Shown here: piece by piece, positions 8,488 to 17,896 of the stretch
Numbering within the stretch: position 1 is the stretch's first letter
Layout: every line of letters starts with the position of its first letter
Assembly: GCF_017745275.1 (NCBI RefSeq)
Contig: NZ_JAGHZS010000002.1
Coordinates: 297,859 to 361,858, forward strand
Origin: Chitinophaga sp.
GTDB taxonomy: Bacteria; Bacteroidota; Bacteroidia; Chitinophagales; Chitinophagaceae
Reading direction: 5' to 3'
Length of the DNA: 64,000 nt
Notes under the pieces: generated by a model
The model's database searches: none
What the model was told of the DNA's origin: nothing
What the model saw: only the letters and a program-made list of their open reading frames with translations
Position numbers and translations under genes: made by a program

Positions 8488-9021
8488 CTATGGTTCAATT
8501 TTCAGCATACGGCAAACTTCTTCATAACTCATCCTGGTGTAGTCGGCCTTACGGGCATTTGGTACGCCGCCAGGAATGATCAGGTATCTTAATTTATTGG
8601 CAGTGGAAGGGATACCACTAGGAATGATATCACAGATGACTCTTATTTTATTGAGAAATAGCCCGGTTTGAAAGCGGTATTGTTCATTTGCTCCGCCGAA
8701 GTTGTAATAGATACTTGGCAGCAGCTTGGAGATACCAGGACCGTCAGGGTCAGCAACAAACTGCACATACACCAGTACGGTACCCTTATCGATGATCTCC
8801 TGTGTAACTTTTGGTGCAGCGATATCAAAATAGTAAGTCTTTTTGCCGCTGCCGGTAGAAGTAGTAGAGGCTACCCAGGGATTGGTATCCATCCAGTTGG
8901 AATATATTACATTGGCGGTACCGGCAGGACCTGCCGGGCCGGTATCTCCTTTTTTGCAGGAGAAGAGCATTATCAGGCAAGTAGCAAGCATAGCCATGCC
9001 GGATTTGATTAAAGTTTTCAT
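8488..9021 (-). CDS. Lipoprotein with short collagen-like segment
   Basis: A 177-residue lipoprotein: hydrophobic signal with lipobox Cys22 (LFSC), then a short collagen-like run GDTGPAGPAG at 25-34. The remaining beta-rich domain has no recognised active site. Lipoproteins with a brief GxxGxx linker are common at the Bacteroidota cell surface, where the linker may serve as a stalk. It stands alone and ends in a clear terminator. Confidence 0.8.
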   Translation of the reverse strand: MKTLIKSGMAMLATCLIMLFSCKKGDTGPAGPAGTANVIYSNWMDTNPWVASTTSTGSGKKTYYFDIAAPKVTQEIIDKGTVLVYVQFVADPDGPGISKLLPSIYYNFGGANEQYRFQTGLFLNKIRVICDIIPSGIPSTANKLRYLIIPGGVPNARKADYTRMSYEEVCRMLKIEP

Positions 9022-9294
9022 CTGGGTGAAGGTTTAAAAGAAATGCACCTGTTTTAATCGTGTGCGTGGTGAACAAGTAATTTGATTTTTAATCAATAGG
9101 AATCATCTTGTGTTGCGTAAACGAGCTATAGTAGAGAATATCTGTCTGATTAACCTTTTATATTGCCGGGGTATATAGACTGAATACAGGATCAGGGGAA
9201 CATGCTCCTCTAAAATACAAAAAATACGAGTATTATAATAGCGCCGTTACGCGGTAAGTTGGATTAATATTATATTGCGGCCTCAGTAAATACC

Positions 9295-10095
9295 ATGAAA
9301 TACATTATCCTGTTACCTATTGCCATTTGGCTATTTGCCTGTAATAACGGGCATCATGCACCCAATAAAAAAATGTCCGCCCAAGCTAGCTTTGACAGTA
9401 CTCCTGGCACTGACGATACAACGGAAGATGAGGAGTATGGTATAGATGAAGATGAGGTGATGCCACCGGGGTTTAGTAAGGATAGTGTTCATTATTGGGA
9501 CAGTGCCCTTCGATTGGACGTTACCATTATTCACGCCTTTACAACGGATGGATCTATGGCAGGATATAGTGCCCTGGTAAACCGTTCTTTAGATACCGCT
9601 TTACAAGAGTGCAGGGAGCCGTTGATGTCAGCTGCTAAAGAACAGGCGCCGGATCCTGAAACGGCCGACGAGGAAAAGAACGAGTTTGTGGCTTTCCCAC
9701 TTAATTACTACCAGGATGAGAACATCGTGAGTGTAAGGTTTGGGGTGTCAATGAATTCAAGTGGCGCCTCTCATGCCATCAGTTACCTGAAATCTGTCAA
9801 CTACGATAAGAAAAGCCAGAAACCTGTCGAAGCTGGTGACTATTTTATCGTTAAAAACAGCCATGATTCCAGTCTCCTGATAAAATTGATGGATAGGCGT
9901 TATAAAGTGCTGCGGGATCATACATCTGATGATCCCTGGACTTTTTATGGTTTGAGTCACATTATTTTCAATGTATCAAAAGACACCGTAACATTTAGTT
10001 TCGGAGACTACGCATTAGGGCAGGGACCATCTATGATGGAGTACAGGGTAAGCAAGCAGGAGCTGATGTCAGTCATCAACCCCCGCTATCGCTGA
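9295..10095 (+). CDS. DUF3298 (RsiV-like) lipoprotein
   Basis: A 266-residue lipoprotein (lipobox Cys16, LFACN) with an acidic linker rich in D/E near residues 38-60. The C-terminal half has the DUF3298 pattern also present in RsiV: SSGASHAISYLKSVNYD, then a segment around FSFGDYALGQGPSMMEY. RsiV is an anti-sigma factor that binds lysozyme, but no sigma gene is adjacent here, so only the domain resemblance is claimed. It is convergent with the GH43 gene, which ends 1 nt away. Confidence 0.72.
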   Translation: MKYIILLPIAIWLFACNNGHHAPNKKMSAQASFDSTPGTDDTTEDEEYGIDEDEVMPPGFSKDSVHYWDSALRLDVTIIHAFTTDGSMAGYSALVNRSLDTALQECREPLMSAAKEQAPDPETADEEKNEFVAFPLNYYQDENIVSVRFGVSMNSSGASHAISYLKSVNYDKKSQKPVEAGDYFIVKNSHDSSLLIKLMDRRYKVLRDHTSDDPWTFYGLSHIIFNVSKDTVTFSFGDYALGQGPSMMEYRVSKQELMSVINPRYR

Positions 10096-10096
10096 G

Positions 10097-11629
10097 CTAT
10101 GGTTTTCCGTTGGTATGGTAGGTAATATCAAAGTAGCTAAAGGCCGCCATTTCATTGCTCCTGCCCTGGAAGTGAAGGCCTGGTCTTGGCGCACGGTCCC
10201 AGGGAGGCAGGAACCCAATCGGGTAGGGCTGTTGCTTCGGCGTTAGGTCGTTCCAGTTATGGCCCTGTTTCCAGTACATCCGGCACGTGAAATCCGGGTA
10301 TACCGTCATTTTCAGCTCAACAGGCGCCTCCGGGCGTTCAACGGTTTGTGTGGAGAGTATCGTTTTTTTTCCTTCTCCCGATACCCAACATACCACCTGG
10401 TTATCCTCCACATCAATGCCCACTGCCGCGTCGGCATCTCCATAAATCACCAGGCCTTTGGCGGCTTTATTATGATTGACAACGGCCGTACTGATGGTAT
10501 ATGCCGCGCTGTAAGGTCTTACGGCGAGTGCTATGCCAACGGGGTTACGATCGCTGTAGGTGCCGGATAGCTGTAATTGTCCGTTTGCCTCCGTAATGGC
10601 CGGCTGCATACTCCTGAAATCCCATTGCCAGAAGATTTTCCGGCCGGGATGTGTAAAGTCGTAGTGCAGGGAAGCGGGTGGCTGTGGATTCACAGTCGCG
10701 CTGGTATGACTGAGCACCGGCCACTGCGCCGCATTCCAGGATAACGCTGCTACCATGCCCTCCCTGCCGGTAAATATATTACTGGCTTTGTTATAGGCGT
10801 GGTATACATACCGGTAGTTGCCGGCAGGATCTTCTACGAAGGTGCCGTGTCCCGGGCATTTCCAGTCGCCTGCATCTGCCAGTACCGGGTTGGCGCTGTA
10901 ATCCGTATATGGACCGGTAATGGCGGTTGCCCTGGCCACGCGGAGGTTATAGTTACAGGAGGCGCCACAGCAGGCGCCCGCCGAGTAAAAGAGGTAGTAG
11001 TAGCGGTCTTTTTTGAGGATGCTTTGTCCTTCAATGCCCTGGCGGTGATCGTCTTTTAACAGCGTAAAAGGCTTACCTGTCAACGAAAGGCCATCATCTG
11101 CCAGTTTGCTGCCCAGTATTTCTATGGGTCTGTTATCCAGGCCGTATGCCTTCCAGGTGATGTATAACTGGCCATTGTCGTTAAATACAAATGCGTCGAT
11201 GGCTTCCCGGCCGTATTCAATGAGGATACCATGGTCTTTAAAGCCGTGGTCCGGGTAGGCGGAGGTGGCTACGCCGATGCAGGAAACGCCGTCAGTTTTT
11301 CGTTTAGCCGTGTAGTAAACATAGTAGGTGTTGTGATGGTAGTAGTACTCCGGCGCCCAGAAAGACGAGGCTGCCCAGGCCGGCACTTCGTCGAATACGA
11401 AGCCGGTTTGCTCCCACTGTTGCAGGTTTCCCGATTTAAAGATTGGAAAGTGAGGTCCCCATTCGCTGGAGGTACCAATGGCATAGTAGGTATCGCCTTG
11501 CCTGGTAACAGAGGGGTCGGCAAAGTCGCCGGGGATATTTGCGTTGATCTGTTGTGCCGTGGAAGTCGCGGTGGCCATGCATAGCACAAGGCTCGCTGTT
11601 GCTAAAAGTATACATTTCATCTTCATCAT
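10097..11629 (-). CDS. Secreted glycoside hydrolase family 43 protein
   Basis: About 510 residues with a signal peptide (KMKCILLATASLVLCMATA, then AQQ). The five-bladed GH43 core has the family's acidic trio: Asp in DFADPSV (near 38), Asp in EAIDAFVF (near 145) and Glu in GIEGQSIL (near 200). The last 190 residues look like the concanavalin-type C-terminal domain of GH43 xylosidases. Expected role: hydrolysis of arabinose- or xylose-containing plant polysaccharide outside the cytoplasm. The first ATG at 11629 is used; 11626 and 11620 are also possible. No SusC/SusD pair is near. Confidence 0.9.
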   Translation of the reverse strand: MMKMKCILLATASLVLCMATATSTAQQINANIPGDFADPSVTRQGDTYYAIGTSSEWGPHFPIFKSGNLQQWEQTGFVFDEVPAWAASSFWAPEYYYHHNTYYVYYTAKRKTDGVSCIGVATSAYPDHGFKDHGILIEYGREAIDAFVFNDNGQLYITWKAYGLDNRPIEILGSKLADDGLSLTGKPFTLLKDDHRQGIEGQSILKKDRYYYLFYSAGACCGASCNYNLRVARATAITGPYTDYSANPVLADAGDWKCPGHGTFVEDPAGNYRYVYHAYNKASNIFTGREGMVAALSWNAAQWPVLSHTSATVNPQPPASLHYDFTHPGRKIFWQWDFRSMQPAITEANGQLQLSGTYSDRNPVGIALAVRPYSAAYTISTAVVNHNKAAKGLVIYGDADAAVGIDVEDNQVVCWVSGEGKKTILSTQTVERPEAPVELKMTVYPDFTCRMYWKQGHNWNDLTPKQQPYPIGFLPPWDRAPRPGLHFQGRSNEMAAFSYFDITYHTNGKP

Positions 11630-11644
11630 AGTGGTAAACGGCAA

Positions 11645-12186
11645 AAATAGGAGCTTCCTTCATAGGTGGTTTGTCAAAGCATCTCAATTGTTCGCTAAAT
11701 AATCTCATTATGAGATTTATAAACTTTTTAGCGGGACAACAGTTATTTTAGATGTAATTATTACCCGTGCCTTGAAACGCGAGTGCAAACATGTTGTGGT
11801 ATCGTATCCTACGGTAACTGCTATACGGTATCACTACGGGAACGCATATATGAATGTCGTGCAGGCATTTTTAGAGGGGCTCCAATCATTGATCGGCGGT
11901 GTGTTCATACCGCGGTAGAAGCCTTTACTGTCATAGGATTGCTGTGAATGAACTGATTTCTTCCCGCGCAAAAATAGTTTTGTCCATTTTAGCTTTTTTT
12001 TGCCAACTTTATTTAGATTGTATCGAAATAATACTATTAAAGGCCGGTTTTTCCTACACTTCCAAGAGGTTACTTACGTACAATTTACAGTGTTAAAGAG
12101 GGCTTTTCACCGCCTATGTAATGCAAATTCCTATTCCAAAATATTACTTATCAGTCCCTTTTTTCTAACACTTAAAAACTACAGTT
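11645..12186. other. Non-coding gap between GH43 and the terpene synthase
   Basis: No convincing gene is seen in this 540-nt divergent gap. It holds the 8-1-8 palindrome upstream of GH43 and a -7-like box TAGTTTTG at 11975-11982 about 205 nt before the terpene synthase start, without a clear TTG partner. Short open frames here lack coding character. Confidence 0.5.
11701..11717. promoter_or_regulatory. Perfect palindrome upstream of the GH43 gene
   Basis: AATCTCAT-T-ATGAGATT is an 8-1-8 inverted repeat about 70 nt upstream of the GH43 start codon. It is a plausible repressor or activator site in its promoter; the regulator is unknown. Confidence 0.45.
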
Positions 12187-13131
12187 ATGTCAATGAATGC
12201 GTATGCCTGCACCTTACCAGGCCAACCTGCGATTAATGCTTTTTCCGAGGAAGTGCAATTAAACACCCTGAAATGGGCACAACGATTTGATCTGGCCCCA
12301 CAGTTCAAATCCATTGGCTGGTACACCAAGGCAAGATTTGGTTTACAGGCCGCCCGTGAATATCCCAATGCCACATTCAACCAGATTTGTTTAGCGGGTG
12401 ATTTACTCACCTGGTTATTTACTGTTGATGATACCTGCGACAGAGGCTCCGCCGGCGCGGATGCCGCTATTGAAATGAAAGCGATGTTATACGAGTTTAT
12501 AGACATTTTGGAAGATAAACGAGCGCCATCTGACAATAGTTTGAGTATTGGGCTGGCGAATATCCTGGACCGGTTCCGTGCTATTAGCACGCCTTATTTG
12601 TATCGGGTGTATTGTAAACACATGGCCGATTATTTGAGAGAATGCTTCTTTGAAATTGATATGCAACTTCATAGTTATGTTCCTACCATGGAGAAATATT
12701 TTGAGATGAGGCCTTTTACCGGTTTCTATATTATGTTCCCCCTGGTAGCCATATTTGAAAAACTGGATTTGCCTGATGAAGTGTACGAGCATAAAACAAT
12801 TGTTGAAATAGAGCTGATCCTTAATTTGCTGGGTTGTTTAGCAAATGATTTGCATTCCATTGCAAGAGAAAAAGATCTTGAAATTGCCGGGTTTAATTTG
12901 ATTTTTATTGCGCAGAGAGAACTCAATTTAAGCCATGAAGAAGCTGTACAATACGTAATCGACTACCATGATGAATACGTAAGCAAATTGGAAGAGCTCC
13001 GGAAAGAAATTCCTTTCTGGGGCGAAAGTATCAACGCGCAAATCGACGAGTACATCCAGGGATTATACACGATCGTAAAAGGGTACGATGACTGGGCTAT
13101 TTTGGATACCGGCCGTTATGAGAGTATATGA
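12187..13131 (+). CDS. Class I terpene synthase (terpene cyclase)
   Basis: A 314-residue bacterial class I terpene cyclase. The Mg-binding motif DDTCD is at 81-85, the pyrophosphate sensor Arg175 in EMRPFTGF, the NSE triad as N220, S224 and E228 (NDLHSIARE), and the C-terminal RY pair at 310-311. It ionises a prenyl diphosphate, probably farnesyl or geranylgeranyl, and cyclises it; the product cannot be read from sequence. Enzymes of this type are known from Chitinophaga. No prenyltransferase or P450 is adjacent, so the gene is an orphan. Its last 16 bp overlap the end of the convergent hybrid kinase. Confidence 0.93.
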   Translation: MSMNAYACTLPGQPAINAFSEEVQLNTLKWAQRFDLAPQFKSIGWYTKARFGLQAAREYPNATFNQICLAGDLLTWLFTVDDTCDRGSAGADAAIEMKAMLYEFIDILEDKRAPSDNSLSIGLANILDRFRAISTPYLYRVYCKHMADYLRECFFEIDMQLHSYVPTMEKYFEMRPFTGFYIMFPLVAIFEKLDLPDEVYEHKTIVEIELILNLLGCLANDLHSIAREKDLEIAGFNLIFIAQRELNLSHEEAVQYVIDYHDEYVSKLEELRKEIPFWGESINAQIDEYIQGLYTIVKGYDDWAILDTGRYESI

Positions 13132-14873
13132 TGAGGTAAATGTCTGGATAGTTCCAGGTACAATTCCTTAAAATGTACTGGTTTGGTGATGAACGCGTGG
13201 GCACCTGCCTGTAGCATTTCATCTTTTAAGAAGGCATCTCCGGACACAATCAAAACGGGGATGCCTTTTAATTCTTCGGTATCATGCAGGTATTGTAATA
13301 ATTGTTTACCATCAAACCCTGGCATATTGAGATCTGATATGATCACATTAGGCATTGTTTGCTGGATTATTTCTGCTGCGCTCTCACCATCTTTGCACAC
13401 AATGGGAGTGATGCCCATTTCTGTAAGTATTTTAGACAGGAAGTGGGAGCTTAAGAGGTCATCTTCAATGATTAATGCGGTAGCACCGGCAAAGCAATTT
13501 TTTCTGAATTGAAAAGCTGTTTGTTGTTTTACTTTTTCTGTGCTTATTTCCAGTGGAATATTAAAGGCAATAGTGGTGGTGTTCGGATATGCCTCATCGG
13601 GTTCCAGGGCAATACTGCCTTCAAACAGTCCTACAAGATGTTTGGTAATAGACAATCCCAAGCCTGTGCCTTCAATCTGGTTGCGGCCTGATACAAAGTT
13701 ATCAAAGATCCGATCAGCTATTTTAGGATCTATTGCACCATCATTGCGAACTTTAAAGTGGATGTTTTCACCCTTTTTCTCACAGGTAAATTCAACAATG
13801 CTTTTGCCCGCAGCGAATTTAACAGCGTTGGATAATACATTGTTAAATATCTTTTTCAACAGCAGATCGTCACTATTGATCGGTTGATCCAGTGCTGTAT
13901 CAAAGTTTACGTTGATCATGATTCCCCGGGATGCAGCCAGGTAGCTGTTCATCGCCACACAATGTGCTACACATTCTCTTAAATTAATAGGTTCTTTAAT
14001 GACATTATAGAAACGGCCGGATTCTATTTTAGACATATCCAGCACGTGATTGATGGTATTACGGGCAATATAACAGGAAGAATACAGGTCATCCAGTTGT
14101 TTCTTGTCTTCTTCTGCATACTTGTCCCTTTTCAGTTGAAACAGTTGTGCAATGGAGAATATAGCGTTAAGCGGCGTTCTTAATTCATGATATGTTTCCC
14201 GTAAGAAGACGCTTTTTCTCTCCGATATTTCTTTAAGTTGTCTTTCAGATAAAAGTAAGGCATTGATCTGCGATACATATGACAACATTACTAAAACGAT
14301 AAATACAATCAATGCAATAGTTGTAATAAATCTCATGGTTGCTGCTATATTGGCACTCAGCCCTATGGGCTCCATAAGCTGAAAATAGGAATTTGCCAGC
14401 ACCCAGGACCCAAATAACGCGGTTGTAATCAGACATATGAGGGTAGATCTCTTTTCCTTATGCAGGAAACAGGAGGCTGTTAAGTGGAAAATAATAATGG
14501 TAATAAATCCCAGTAATAAGCCTAATGAAATTCCCGATCCAAGAACAGTAGACCAATAGGCTATGAAAATAGCATTAACAGTATACATTAACAGGTTAGC
14601 CTGGAAATACTGTTTATAGTAATTTAAACCAATTACACAGGCAAAGCCGACAACTTCCAATGGAATACCAATGAGAAAAAAGATAGAGTTTTTCAAGAGA
14701 TAGAAATAAGTACCGATTCCCAGTACTAACCCGCTCAATACAATGGCCATAAAGTTCACAGTGATAATAGAGCGTCTTTTCTCCGTTTTTGCTAATCCTT
14801 TTGTGCCTGCAAATAGCGGCATCAACAATACGTCCTTTAGTAAGCGAACAGATGTAGAGTTATTAGTTTCCAT
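13116..14873 (-). CDS. Hybrid sensor histidine kinase with receiver domain
   Basis: A 585-residue membrane kinase. Six or so hydrophobic helices occupy residues 36-200, then HisKA with His229 in YHELRTPLNAI, a HATPase domain (N-box near 344-352, GTGLGLS at 402-408), and a C-terminal receiver with acidic pair 470-472, phospho-acceptor Asp514 (SDLNMPG) and Lys564. There is no extracytoplasmic sensor domain, so the signal is probably sensed in the membrane. No partner regulator is next to it. Its 3' end overlaps the terpene synthase end by 16 bp. Confidence 0.93.
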   Translation of the reverse strand: METNNSTSVRLLKDVLLMPLFAGTKGLAKTEKRRSIITVNFMAIVLSGLVLGIGTYFYLLKNSIFFLIGIPLEVVGFACVIGLNYYKQYFQANLLMYTVNAIFIAYWSTVLGSGISLGLLLGFITIIIFHLTASCFLHKEKRSTLICLITTALFGSWVLANSYFQLMEPIGLSANIAATMRFITTIALIVFIVLVMLSYVSQINALLLSERQLKEISERKSVFLRETYHELRTPLNAIFSIAQLFQLKRDKYAEEDKKQLDDLYSSCYIARNTINHVLDMSKIESGRFYNVIKEPINLRECVAHCVAMNSYLAASRGIMINVNFDTALDQPINSDDLLLKKIFNNVLSNAVKFAAGKSIVEFTCEKKGENIHFKVRNDGAIDPKIADRIFDNFVSGRNQIEGTGLGLSITKHLVGLFEGSIALEPDEAYPNTTTIAFNIPLEISTEKVKQQTAFQFRKNCFAGATALIIEDDLLSSHFLSKILTEMGITPIVCKDGESAAEIIQQTMPNVIISDLNMPGFDGKQLLQYLHDTEELKGIPVLIVSGDAFLKDEMLQAGAHAFITKPVHFKELYLELSRHLPHHILS

Positions 14874-15238
14874 AAACGATTATTACGAGGGTCACAGATA
14901 ATTAAACTAAGGTTTCCAAAAAAACAGGATAAGCATGGGAAATGTATCAAATGATTAGTCTATTGTATTGCAAAATGTTCAGTGCTCTTCCAGGGTATTC
15001 TTTATATTATTACCACGCTAATGTTACGGGTAAAGCTAGCTAACTAAGTTATGTTGAGTGTTAATTCAATGTTAAGATAGGCAATGTTTATTTAATGGTA
15101 AAATGAAGAAAGGACAAATTTCATATTTATGATTTTAAAATATTTATATTAGCTGTAAATTAGTTAATTGCATTCAAATTAGCGAATGATATTACGAGTG
15201 TCACCTGTTCTGTCGGGGTATTAAGCGCCATGACCCCG
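14874..15238. other. Gene-free stretch with two copies of a 15-mer
   Basis: A+T-rich with no gene. A 15-base word, TATTACGAGnGTCAC, occurs at 14881-14895 directly upstream of the kinase start and again at 15190-15204 near the end of the DUF2459 gene, in the same orientation, differing only at n. Confidence 0.5.
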
Positions 15239-15913
15239 CTACCTATATTGATAAAATATCCCCGTATCAAAAATAGTCCACCGGCAAGCCTTCTGTCCAC
15301 AGCTCTTTAATCCGTTATTTGCCCAGGTATTGCAGGTATGAAACAGGTTATAACTGCCCTTTGCCTCATAAAATGCATCGTTCTTATCATAGTTGGCATG
15401 AGTAACAATATTTACCGGTTGCCCATCGGAACCTGTACGGAAGCTATTATTGATATAACTGATTAGCCGCGCATACTGCTCCTTATTAACCAGGATGGCC
15501 CGGCAACTTTCATTTTCCGTCAGGCCGCGATAATAGGTGGCATGAATAGCAGAGGTACTCAGGTTAAAAGCGGCTTTCAGCGCTGTACTGGTTTTCAGAT
15601 CCGCCCAGGTAGGCGTTTCGAGATAAAAGCCTTTGTCGCCCCACCCAAAAGCCAGTAAGGTAGCTGTAGTATCGTTGCCCACCGTATTCTTAAAAGGAAT
15701 ATACCGGCTCCAGTCGATTTGCGGTGTACGCACAGGCACTACAAGATCTGTATGCACACCATTGGTAAGCATGTAAATGGTAATATCTGCATCGTTCACT
15801 ACCTCACGTTGGGTGCTCATACGGGAAAGGGTATACGCAGATAGCAGGTAAATGCCGATGAACAGGAAAAAAGTCAGTAAGGTATATCCTGTTATTTTCA
15901 ATAGTCTCTTCAA
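15239..15913 (-). CDS. DUF2459 (TIGR02117-type) membrane-anchored protein
   Basis: A 224-residue protein with one N-terminal membrane helix (residues 7-30) and a periplasmic domain. Blocks GVHTDLVVPV (near 52), AFGWGDKGFYLETP (near 88) and HTCNTW (near 192) are hallmarks of DUF2459/TIGR02117. The conserved Cys and His in these blocks suggest a papain-like cysteine hydrolase fold, but activity is not established. It stands alone. Confidence 0.82.
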   Translation of the reverse strand: MKRLLKITGYTLLTFFLFIGIYLLSAYTLSRMSTQREVVNDADITIYMLTNGVHTDLVVPVRTPQIDWSRYIPFKNTVGNDTTATLLAFGWGDKGFYLETPTWADLKTSTALKAAFNLSTSAIHATYYRGLTENESCRAILVNKEQYARLISYINNSFRTGSDGQPVNIVTHANYDKNDAFYEAKGSYNLFHTCNTWANNGLKSCGQKACRWTIFDTGIFYQYR

Positions 15914-16004
15914 TGCCAGTACTTTTTAGTCGATACCACAAATTAGTATATTTTCTTATTTTGCGTTCTGATCAGTTTTTCTAACCCTGATTAGTGTCGG
16001 CTTT

Positions 16005-16745
16005 ATGTTCCCTTTCTGGAGTAACTATTATTATCTTGTTATTATTCTGCAAATTGTTTGTGCGGTGCACGCCTTAAAATCCGGCAGAAGAGAGTGGTTG
16101 TATTTTATTGTATTTATTCCGGCGCTGGGAGTAGCGGTTTACCTGATCCGCGAATTATTACCGGAGCTGATGAGTGGCGACTGGAAAGAGAATATCTTAC
16201 GGGCAATCTGGCCCAATGGACGTATCCATGAATGGGAAAAAAAAGTACGTATATCTGATACCGTTACCAACAAGTTACAGTTGGCAGAAGCTTACGCACA
16301 GCAAAAGCAATATGATAAAGCCATTGCACTGGCTGAAGAATGTGCTAATGCATTTACCAAAGATGCTGGTATCCGGTTATTGCTGGCCCGGTTATATTTT
16401 CAGAGTGGCAACTACGCAGAAAGTATCGCTTACTTCGATAAAGTGAATGCCGCCAAAGGTGTCAGGATGAGTAAGGCGGAAGACGAACTGATGTATGCAC
16501 AGGCGCTGGAAGGCATAGGAGAGGCTGCAAGAGCGGAAGAAGCTTACCAGAAAATAATACAGGTACATCATTCGCTGGAAGCGATGTATTACTATGGGCT
16601 GTTGCTGAAAAAGCAAAACAGGATACCGGAAGCCAAAGCTCAGTTTGAGCGTACCCGCCAGGAAATAGACCTGCATCCAAGATATATCCGTCGCACTATT
16701 CGTAAATGGGTATGGCTATCCCGGAAAGAACTGGCTGGGATGTAG
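16005..16745 (+). CDS. Membrane-anchored TPR protein
   Basis: A 246-residue protein. Two hydrophobic helices (about residues 8-24 and 29-47) are followed by tetratricopeptide repeats from about residue 90 to 225 (LAEAYAQQKQYDKAIALAEE, LARLYFQSGNYAESIAYFDK, and a third near 190). TPR proteins act as scaffolds; a partner is not evident. It ends convergently with the bestrophin gene across a long-hairpin repeat. Confidence 0.85.
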   Translation: MFPFWSNYYYLVIILQIVCAVHALKSGRREWLYFIVFIPALGVAVYLIRELLPELMSGDWKENILRAIWPNGRIHEWEKKVRISDTVTNKLQLAEAYAQQKQYDKAIALAEECANAFTKDAGIRLLLARLYFQSGNYAESIAYFDKVNAAKGVRMSKAEDELMYAQALEGIGEAARAEEAYQKIIQVHHSLEAMYYYGLLLKKQNRIPEAKAQFERTRQEIDLHPRYIRRTIRKWVWLSRKELAGM

Positions 16746-16750
16746 GAAAG

Positions 16751-16968
16751 AGCTGTTAGCTATTAGCTGTTAGGTAGTTGCCTGGGCTAAAATAAAAGCT
16801 CCGGTAGAAACCGGAGCCATCGTCTTACGCTATAAATTACGGCCCTTTTGGAAGTAAGCCTTAACACAAAGCTTTTAACTATTAGCTTTTAGCTGACGAA
16901 GATTGAACCCTGGCTGGCAAATCAATAACCGCGTTAATCTAAAAGCTAATGGCTAAAAGCTAACAGCT
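16751..16968. repeat. Long intergenic inverted repeat, family A (TTAGCTTTT arms)
   Basis: Arms at 16751-16772 and 16940-16968 are built from AGCTGTTAGC and AGCTTTTAGC units and pair over most of their length. An extra AGCTTTTAGC-type arm is at 16871-16894. It fills the gap between convergent TPR and bestrophin genes, starting 6 nt after one stop codon and ending 3 nt before the other. Confidence 0.75.
16789..16817 (-). terminator. Terminator of the usp-bestrophin unit
   Basis: GCTCCGGT (16798-16805), loop AGAA, ACCGGAGC (16810-16817), followed on the minus strand by TTTTATTTTA. It lies inside the family A repeat. Confidence 0.8.
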
Positions 16969-16970
16969 AC

Positions 16971-17885
16971 TTAAAGTACGTAGTAGGTTGGTACCTGTAC
17001 TGGTTCTTCCGGCGCACTGTATTGTTCGTGCAACATTTGCCGGAGGTCTTTTTCAATATTCCTGGCAATGGTGGTCACCGGCGTATCAGTCGGTTTGTTT
17101 TCAAATGGATCCTGCAGGTTGATCGCCATTTTTTCGATCAACAGGAAGGAGGCGGCAATGGCAACTACCAATGGTATTTCCATAAAGCCCAGCACATCTA
17201 TTAAGGCAAACGGCAATAACAGTATAAAGAAGATAACGGTGAAATGAGTGTATAAGCTGTACGTAGCCGGAAATACGGTGTTTTTAATACGTTCACATTT
17301 ACCCATTGAATCGCAGAGCTTCGACAACGTCTGATCCAGCGCTACCTGCTGGTACTGGTTAATCCAGCCCTGTTCCATGGCGTATTTCAAGTCTTTTCCA
17401 TGTAAGAGCAACAAGGCAGCTGGTACATTATCATACTTCATCAGATAGTTAAGTTCCCGTCTTGATAATAATCTGTCTACACCTTTGAGCGGATCTGTCT
17501 TGCGTAACGATTGTCCCAAACTGTGGCACCATGCTGCCTGTCGCTTTACAAAGCGTTCCTGGAAACCTGTCAGTTCTTCCGACTGATATGTTGCATCCAT
17601 CAAACTCAGCACCTGACGTGTCAGCGAACGCGAATCATTTACAATAGCTCCCCATATGGTTCTGGCTTCCCACCACCTGTCGTATGCCTGGTTGGAACGA
17701 AAGGCCAGGAGGAGCGAGAGCACTGTACCCAATACCATCGGCACGGATAAGGGGATCACCATATTGGTGAAATCATATTGGTAATAAAAAATGTTGATGG
17801 TTAACGTGTAAATGGTAACCAGCAAAATTTCGAATTTGATCTTACCAAATACATATTTTAAAGGGATATTTTTTTTGAGTAGCAT
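16971..17885 (-). CDS. Bestrophin-family ion channel
   Basis: A 304-residue membrane protein of the bacterial bestrophin (UPF0187) family. The signature FRSNQAYDRWWEARTIWG is near residues 63-80, with membrane helices near 20-35, 42-60, 215-237 and 238-255. Relatives form pentameric anion or cation channels in the inner membrane. It lies 11 nt downstream of a universal stress protein gene, so they are probably co-transcribed. Confidence 0.9.
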   Translation of the reverse strand: MLLKKNIPLKYVFGKIKFEILLVTIYTLTINIFYYQYDFTNMVIPLSVPMVLGTVLSLLLAFRSNQAYDRWWEARTIWGAIVNDSRSLTRQVLSLMDATYQSEELTGFQERFVKRQAAWCHSLGQSLRKTDPLKGVDRLLSRRELNYLMKYDNVPAALLLLHGKDLKYAMEQGWINQYQQVALDQTLSKLCDSMGKCERIKNTVFPATYSLYTHFTVIFFILLLPFALIDVLGFMEIPLVVAIAASFLLIEKMAINLQDPFENKPTDTPVTTIARNIEKDLRQMLHEQYSAPEEPVQVPTYYVL

Positions 17886-17896
17886 AAAACTTGCTT

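Noticed and set aside
9295..10095. Calling the DUF3298 lipoprotein an RsiV anti-sigma factor
   Set aside because: It has a lipobox rather than a membrane-spanning helix with cytoplasmic anti-sigma domain, and no sigma factor gene is adjacent.
11899..12236. Open frames upstream of the terpene synthase
   Set aside because: No start context or domain; one overlaps the terpene synthase start in another frame.
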